Shown piece after piece: positions 6,098 through 8,867 of a stretch of 8,867 nucleotides of DNA; the stretch's first letter is position 1, and each line of letters begins with the position of its first letter. A program made the position numbers and the translations under genes. The stretch is from positions 1-8,867 of the forward strand of contig JAAYYH010000001.1 in assembly GCA_012515495.1 (NCBI GenBank), written 5' to 3'. Under the pieces are notes generated by a model. The model did no database searches. It saw nothing but the letters and a program-made list of their open reading frames with translations, and had not been told where the DNA came from. The stretch comes from Coriobacteriaceae bacterium. Its GTDB lineage: Bacteria > Actinomycetota > Coriobacteriia > Coriobacteriales > UBA8131.

Positions 6098-6865
6098 TCA
6101 CACCAGCTTGGTGCCACACTCACCACAGAACTTGGTCCCAGGAGCATTTTTGGCATTACAGGATGGACAGATACCTGTTTGGGCTGGTGTTGCTTGACCA
6201 ACAAGCTGCAAGCCACAATTGTTGCAGAACTTCACGCCTTGGGCATTCTCCGCGCCGCATCTGGGGCATTCATTCAAAGCTAACGAGGCGCCACAGTGGC
6301 TACAGAACTTTCCCTTACCAGCTGGTTTCCCACACTGGCTGCAGATTGTGGTCTTACTCTCGATGGCTCCCTGCCAAACCGTGGCTTCATCGCCGGCATC
6401 GTCGATGTTGCGTCGCATCGCTTCAGCACGCGCTTTTGCCACATAGACTTCTTGCCGTGGCGCGCACTCAGTACAAAGGCCCTCGTTCTCATTCCAACAG
6501 CTGTCACAGACATGTGAATTGCATGACGGGCAACGACGGAAATGCTCCATAGCCTCTGTCCTGGCCTCGAGGAAGACCCTATCGTGCTCCCGTTGCCATT
6601 CGGGACCCTGATCGTCGAAGCGCTCGGAGAGAGTATCGCCCGCTTGCTGCGCACGCCACCCTAGATCACCCACTGCTCCACCGAGCAGGTCACCAAGAAT
6701 CCCCGCTCCCTCACCCAGACCCCTGAAGAATCCACCTTTCTTATACGTCTGCGATTCCACGAATGCGCTCTTATAGCCGTCTTCACAGACATCGCAGTAA
6801 AACGTGAACTGGAATCCGGCATCGGTGGAGTTGTCCTCGTAGTTCCTAGTATAAGACTGAAGCAT
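6098..6865 (-). CDS. multi-zinc-ribbon protein with ten CxxC pairs
   Basis: A 255-residue soluble protein whose twenty cysteines all fall in CxxC pairs. An N-terminal pair (C24/C27) sits in YCDVCEDGY. A Gly-rich stretch (about 44-67) and a charged helix (about 86-111) follow. A central cluster C112/C115, C120/C123, C131/C134 comes next, then three classic zinc ribbons: C175/C178 with C188/C191, C200/C203 with C214/C217, and C233/C236 with C247/C250. The last three resemble the zinc-ribbon tails used for protein or nucleic-acid contacts. The ten pairs could hold five zinc ions. No enzyme motif is visible and the function is unknown. It is first in a two-gene unit with the module-repeat protein. 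ATG 6865 follows AAGGGA by 9 bases; the in-frame TTG at 6907 has no ribosome site. Confidence 0.82.
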   Translation of the reverse strand: MLQSYTRNYEDNSTDAGFQFTFYCDVCEDGYKSAFVESQTYKKGGFFRGLGEGAGILGDLLGGAVGDLGWRAQQAGDTLSERFDDQGPEWQREHDRVFLEARTEAMEHFRRCPSCNSHVCDSCWNENEGLCTECAPRQEVYVAKARAEAMRRNIDDAGDEATVWQGAIESKTTICSQCGKPAGKGKFCSHCGASLALNECPRCGAENAQGVKFCNNCGLQLVGQATPAQTGICPSCNAKNAPGTKFCGECGTKLV

Positions 6866-6905
6866 GATGACCTGTCCCTTCCCTTCGTTTACGATTTTAA
6901 CGCTC

Positions 6906-6933
6906 AAAAAAGCCTAGAACATTAAAGGGCTTT
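6906..6933 (-). terminator. terminator-like hairpin in the leader of the zinc-ribbon unit
   Basis: On the minus strand AAAGCC (6933-6928) pairs with GGCTTT (6914-6909) around a 13-base loop, and the transcript then continues the run of T to 6906 (TTTTTT over 6911-6906). The stem is short, so termination would be weak. It lies between the candidate promoter and the zinc-ribbon start, where an attenuator would sit. Confidence 0.35.
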
Positions 6934-6960
6934 ATTGTTGGGTGGGCTTGAAAGCTGCTG

Positions 6961-6988
6961 ATTCCAATATAGCAGAAGACAGTGTCAA
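6961..6988 (-). promoter_or_regulatory. candidate promoter of the zinc-ribbon unit
   Basis: A perfect TTGACA (minus strand, 6988-6983) is followed after 16 bases by TGGAAT (6966-6961, four of six). Transcription would start near 6954, giving a leader of about 90 bases that contains the terminator-like hairpin. Confidence 0.45.
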
Positions 6989-7014
6989 TCTATGCTAAAT
7001 TGCTGGTAGTCTTA

Positions 7015-7043
7015 TTGCATTTACCTTTAATCAATGAAATGAT
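7015..7043 (+). promoter_or_regulatory. weak candidate promoter of the TspO-like gene
   Basis: TTGCAT (7015-7020) and AATGAT (7038-7043) are spaced by 17 bases but match consensus at only three and four positions. TTTAAT at 7026-7031 is a better -10 but has no well-spaced -35 (TTGCTG at 7000-7005 is 20 bases away). The promoter is probably in this stretch; its exact position is open. Confidence 0.25.
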
Positions 7044-7083
7044 GTTCCTGATCTCATCATTGAGTGAGTCTTCACGATGAGAT
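7038..7083 (+). promoter_or_regulatory. two overlapping, mutually exclusive inverted repeats upstream of the TspO-like gene
   Basis: AATGATG (7038-7044) pairs with CATCATT (7055-7061) around 10 bases. ATCTCATC (7051-7058) pairs with GATGAGAT (7076-7083) around 17 bases. The two stems share 7055-7058, so only one can form at a time. They could be alternative leader structures or overlapping operator half-sites. Confidence 0.4.
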
Positions 7084-7145
7084 TAGAATCAGCACATGCA
7101 ATAAAAGAGGTCGTTTCTCACTATTGGCAACATAAGGGAGGAAAA

Positions 7146-7952
7146 ATGGACAGGATAAAGAAAGCTTGGATAAATATTGGCCTCTTCATTATCACTTTGG
7201 CAATCAACACATTAGGAGCCTTGGGTTTTATCAACGGCTATACACAAAAACAGATTTCTGATATGTATGTGACACTCATCACACCGAGTCCCATGACATT
7301 CAGCATCTGGAGCGTCATCTACACATTGCTGCTGATCTCCCTGATCGCCCTGATAGTCAAACGTGAGGACTCTTATTACGGAGCTGTTCTGGATCGCGTT
7401 TCACTGCTCTTTTGGATATCCTGCATCTTTAATATTGCCTGGATTGTCTCATTCTCCTTTGTCCTTGTAGAGATCTCTGTCGTCTTCATTGTCGCCTTCG
7501 TGATTACCCTGGCCCTTATCTGCCAACAACTCCTTAAGCTGCAGGACAAGAGGCGACGTTTGCTGCCCATCACTTTTGGCTTCTATACGGGATGGCTGAC
7601 TATCGCAACCGTTGTCAACATTGCCGCTGCCCTCGTTAAGGTCAAGTGGGACAGGTTTGGCATAGCCGAAGAGATCTGGGCGATTGCCATGTTGGTGGTG
7701 GCTGTAGTGCTGGTGGCCTTGATTCTGTTGAGGATCCGTAATGCCGCTTATCCCCTGCCTCTGGCTTGGGCGTATCTGGGAATCTACCTGTATCTCAGCT
7801 CGCCTGACGGATTCAACGGCGCATATGGCATTCTACAGATCGTTGCGCTCGCAGGAATGGTTGTGCTCATCGGTCTGGCAGCCATACAGTTTTACCGTAA
7901 TCGCTATTGTGTGCTGCCGATACAGTCCTCTGGGGCAAAGCGCTCGAAGTAG
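7146..7952 (+). CDS. TspO/MBR-like multi-helix membrane protein
   Basis: A 268-residue integral membrane protein, probably an extended member of the TspO/MBR (tryptophan-rich sensory protein) family, whose classic members bind porphyrins and other hydrophobic ligands with five helices. The family-like signature is PSPMTFSIWSVIYTLLL (47-63), matching the conserved P-x-x-x-F-x-x-x-W entry to helix two. FNIAWIVSF (95-103) and GWLTIATVVNIAAA (149-162) resemble the later aromatic helices. About eight hydrophobic segments can be drawn (9-27, 54-71, 86-106, 108-129, 141-165, 177-196, 206-218, 231-250), more than in a classic TspO. A basic loop (131-138) and a basic tail follow the positive-inside rule. 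ATG 7146 follows GGGAGG (7136-7141) by 4 bases; the upstream in-frame ATG 7077 has no site. It is a single-gene unit ending at a hairpin. Ligand and role are not evident. Confidence 0.75.
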   Translation: MDRIKKAWINIGLFIITLAINTLGALGFINGYTQKQISDMYVTLITPSPMTFSIWSVIYTLLLISLIALIVKREDSYYGAVLDRVSLLFWISCIFNIAWIVSFSFVLVEISVVFIVAFVITLALICQQLLKLQDKRRRLLPITFGFYTGWLTIATVVNIAAALVKVKWDRFGIAEEIWAIAMLVVAVVLVALILLRIRNAAYPLPLAWAYLGIYLYLSSPDGFNGAYGILQIVALAGMVVLIGLAAIQFYRNRYCVLPIQSSGAKRSK

Positions 7953-7977
7953 TACGAAACGACAAGAGCCAAGCTAG

Positions 7978-8012
7978 CGAGACCCTGACCTTCAACAAAG
8001 ATCAGGGTCTCG
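7978..8012. terminator. shared hairpin between convergent genes
   Basis: CGAGACCCTGA (7978-7988) pairs perfectly with TCAGGGTCTCG (8002-8012), an 11-bp stem around a 13-base loop. It lies between the TspO-like stop (7952) and the end of the lipoprotein gene (8036). Neither side has a strong T run; the plus side is followed by AGATTCTATC. It probably terminates both genes, perhaps more efficiently in the plus direction. Confidence 0.75.
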
Positions 8013-8035
8013 AGATTCTATCATCGACATCGGTA

Positions 8036-8794
8036 TCAGCTTAATCTGTCAACTTGATTCTGGAATGCCTGTAGATGGCTTTCCGACGCGTTCCGCAAAA
8101 CGGTGAACGCCTGTTGCACGTTCTCAGGCAAATCATAGGTCAAGAAGATCTCATACATCGCGATATTGTCGATCTCGGCTTGAACCCCCGTCTGCGCAGC
8201 CTCTAAAAGTGTCGAGGGGATGATGATATGCTCAGCAGATGAGTCTGCGGGAAAGTCCATGCCGTACGTGCCATAGACCTCTTCCAGCAATGAGAGGTGG
8301 GTCTCTTCAGATTTCATGATATTGGTATATGGTCTTTGCTCGCCGAATTTCTCAATGATAGCCTGATATTCTCCATGTGCCAGATACTCATCCTGAACCG
8401 CGTAAACCAACATGTCATTGATCGTCAGATCCTTGTCGGCTAAGGCTCCTTTGGCACCATAACCTTCAAGTGAGGATTCCTTTGAGTCGCTACTCAGCGG
8501 ATCGGGGTTCTGGTCAAGACTGAGTCTGGGCAGAGTTGTCTCATCAGAGAGTGTGCTGGTGTCTTCAGATTGATCTGACTGAACGTCTGAACCTTCAGGT
8601 TGGGTAGATTGTCCATCTGTTCCTGCTTGCGCATCCGTTGTCTCCTGACCAGCAGGTGGAGTGGTCGCGTCACTGGATTTACCAGTCGTTGTGCAGCCAG
8701 GAATAAACGATAGACTGACAACAACGAATAGCAGCGACAGGACTGCTGTGGTAAGGAGACGGTGGATGGTTGAGGTTTGATTGTAAGCTTTCAT
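8036..8794 (-). CDS. lipoprotein with a DUF2202 ferritin-like domain
   Basis: A 252-residue exported lipoprotein. The N-terminus has a basic start, a hydrophobic stretch (13-31) and a lipobox IPGC with lipidated C34. Residues 35-110 are a low-complexity linker rich in Thr, Ser, Asp and Gln, suited to crossing the cell wall. From about 118 the chain matches the ferritin-like DUF2202 family: DEYLAHGEYQAIIEKFG (135-151), MKSEETHLSLLEEVYGTYG (160-178), QAEIDNIAMYEIFL (205-218) and NASESHLQAF (235-244). Likely metal ligands are E136 or E142, E163 and H166 (ExxH), E207 and H240. The biochemical role of DUF2202 is not established to my knowledge; a diiron or other redox function is inferred from the four-helix pattern. 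ATG 8794 has AAAGGAGGT seven bases upstream, a very strong site. Confidence 0.87.
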   Translation of the reverse strand: MKAYNQTSTIHRLLTTAVLSLLFVVVSLSFIPGCTTTGKSSDATTPPAGQETTDAQAGTDGQSTQPEGSDVQSDQSEDTSTLSDETTLPRLSLDQNPDPLSSDSKESSLEGYGAKGALADKDLTINDMLVYAVQDEYLAHGEYQAIIEKFGEQRPYTNIMKSEETHLSLLEEVYGTYGMDFPADSSAEHIIIPSTLLEAAQTGVQAEIDNIAMYEIFLTYDLPENVQQAFTVLRNASESHLQAFQNQVDRLS

Positions 8795-8801
8795 CTCGAG
8801 T

Positions 8802-8850
8802 ACCTCCTTTTGCTTTCTAGATTGCCGCTTAATCGGCTAAGTAACTTATA
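8802..8850 (-). promoter_or_regulatory. upstream signals of the DUF2202 lipoprotein gene
   Basis: On the minus strand a TATAAG -10 candidate (8850-8845) is followed by a small inverted repeat, GCCG (8824-8827) with CGGC (8834-8837) and a 6-base loop, and then by the Shine-Dalgarno AAAGGAGGT (8810-8802). The matching -35 at normal spacing would lie beyond the window edge. TTGTCA at 8867-8862 is too close to serve for this -10. Confidence 0.35.
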
Positions 8851-8867
8851 CAGACCAGATGTGACAA

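Noticed and set aside
6016..6552. Plus-strand open frame of 178 codons
   Set aside because: It lies opposite the two convincing minus-strand genes; its composition is rich in Arg, His and Cys as expected from the antisense of CxxC-rich coding DNA.
7077..7145. N-terminal extension of the TspO-like protein from ATG 7077
   Set aside because: No Shine-Dalgarno sequence, a hydrophilic extension unlike the family, and overlap with the leader inverted repeat; ATG 7146 has GGGAGG.

Overview
The window (8,867 bases, roughly half G+C by eye) looks like chromosomal DNA of a moderate-GC actinobacterium, most plausibly of the Coriobacteriia/Eggerthellaceae type. The strongest pointers are the LuxR-type regulator whose HTH sits behind twelve membrane helices, a hallmark of that group, and the character of the IMP dehydrogenase N-terminus. 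This placement is inference from family knowledge; there is no rRNA or other marker here. I see no transposase, integrase, CRISPR array, tRNA or phage gene.

Layout. Left edge: the first 126 codons of IMP dehydrogenase (guaB, minus strand). It is separated by a repeat-rich, gene-free divergent region (381-738) from a plus-strand gene for a 12-helix membrane protein with a C-terminal LuxR/GerE DNA-binding domain (739-2313). That gene ends 2 bp from the end of a convergent minus-strand gene for a double-CDGSH plus divergent-ferredoxin iron-sulfur protein (2316-3005). Continuing on the minus strand come an ABC exporter made of a permease and an ATPase overlapping by 11 bp (3129-4007 and 3997-4698), with a palindrome-rich leader. 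Next is a tightly coupled pair: a cytoplasmic protein with a duplicated N-terminal module (4833-6095) and, 2 bp upstream of it, a protein with ten CxxC pairs (6098-6865). A 280-bp divergent region follows, then a plus-strand multi-helix TspO/MBR-like protein (7146-7952). A strong 11-bp-stem hairpin (7978-8012) separates it from a convergent minus-strand lipoprotein with a DUF2202 ferritin-like domain (8036-8794).

How the genes may work together. The exporter is one transcription and translation unit. The zinc-ribbon protein and its partner are another, and are the least explained part of the window. The iron-sulfur protein, the ferritin-like lipoprotein and the TspO-like protein could all touch iron, redox or porphyrin biology, but they sit in separate transcription units and the link is only suggestive. 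For six genes I chose an internal start (ATG or GTG) over the longest open frame because a good Shine-Dalgarno sequence or a tight junction with the upstream gene sits just ahead of it. Three of these starts are GTG.
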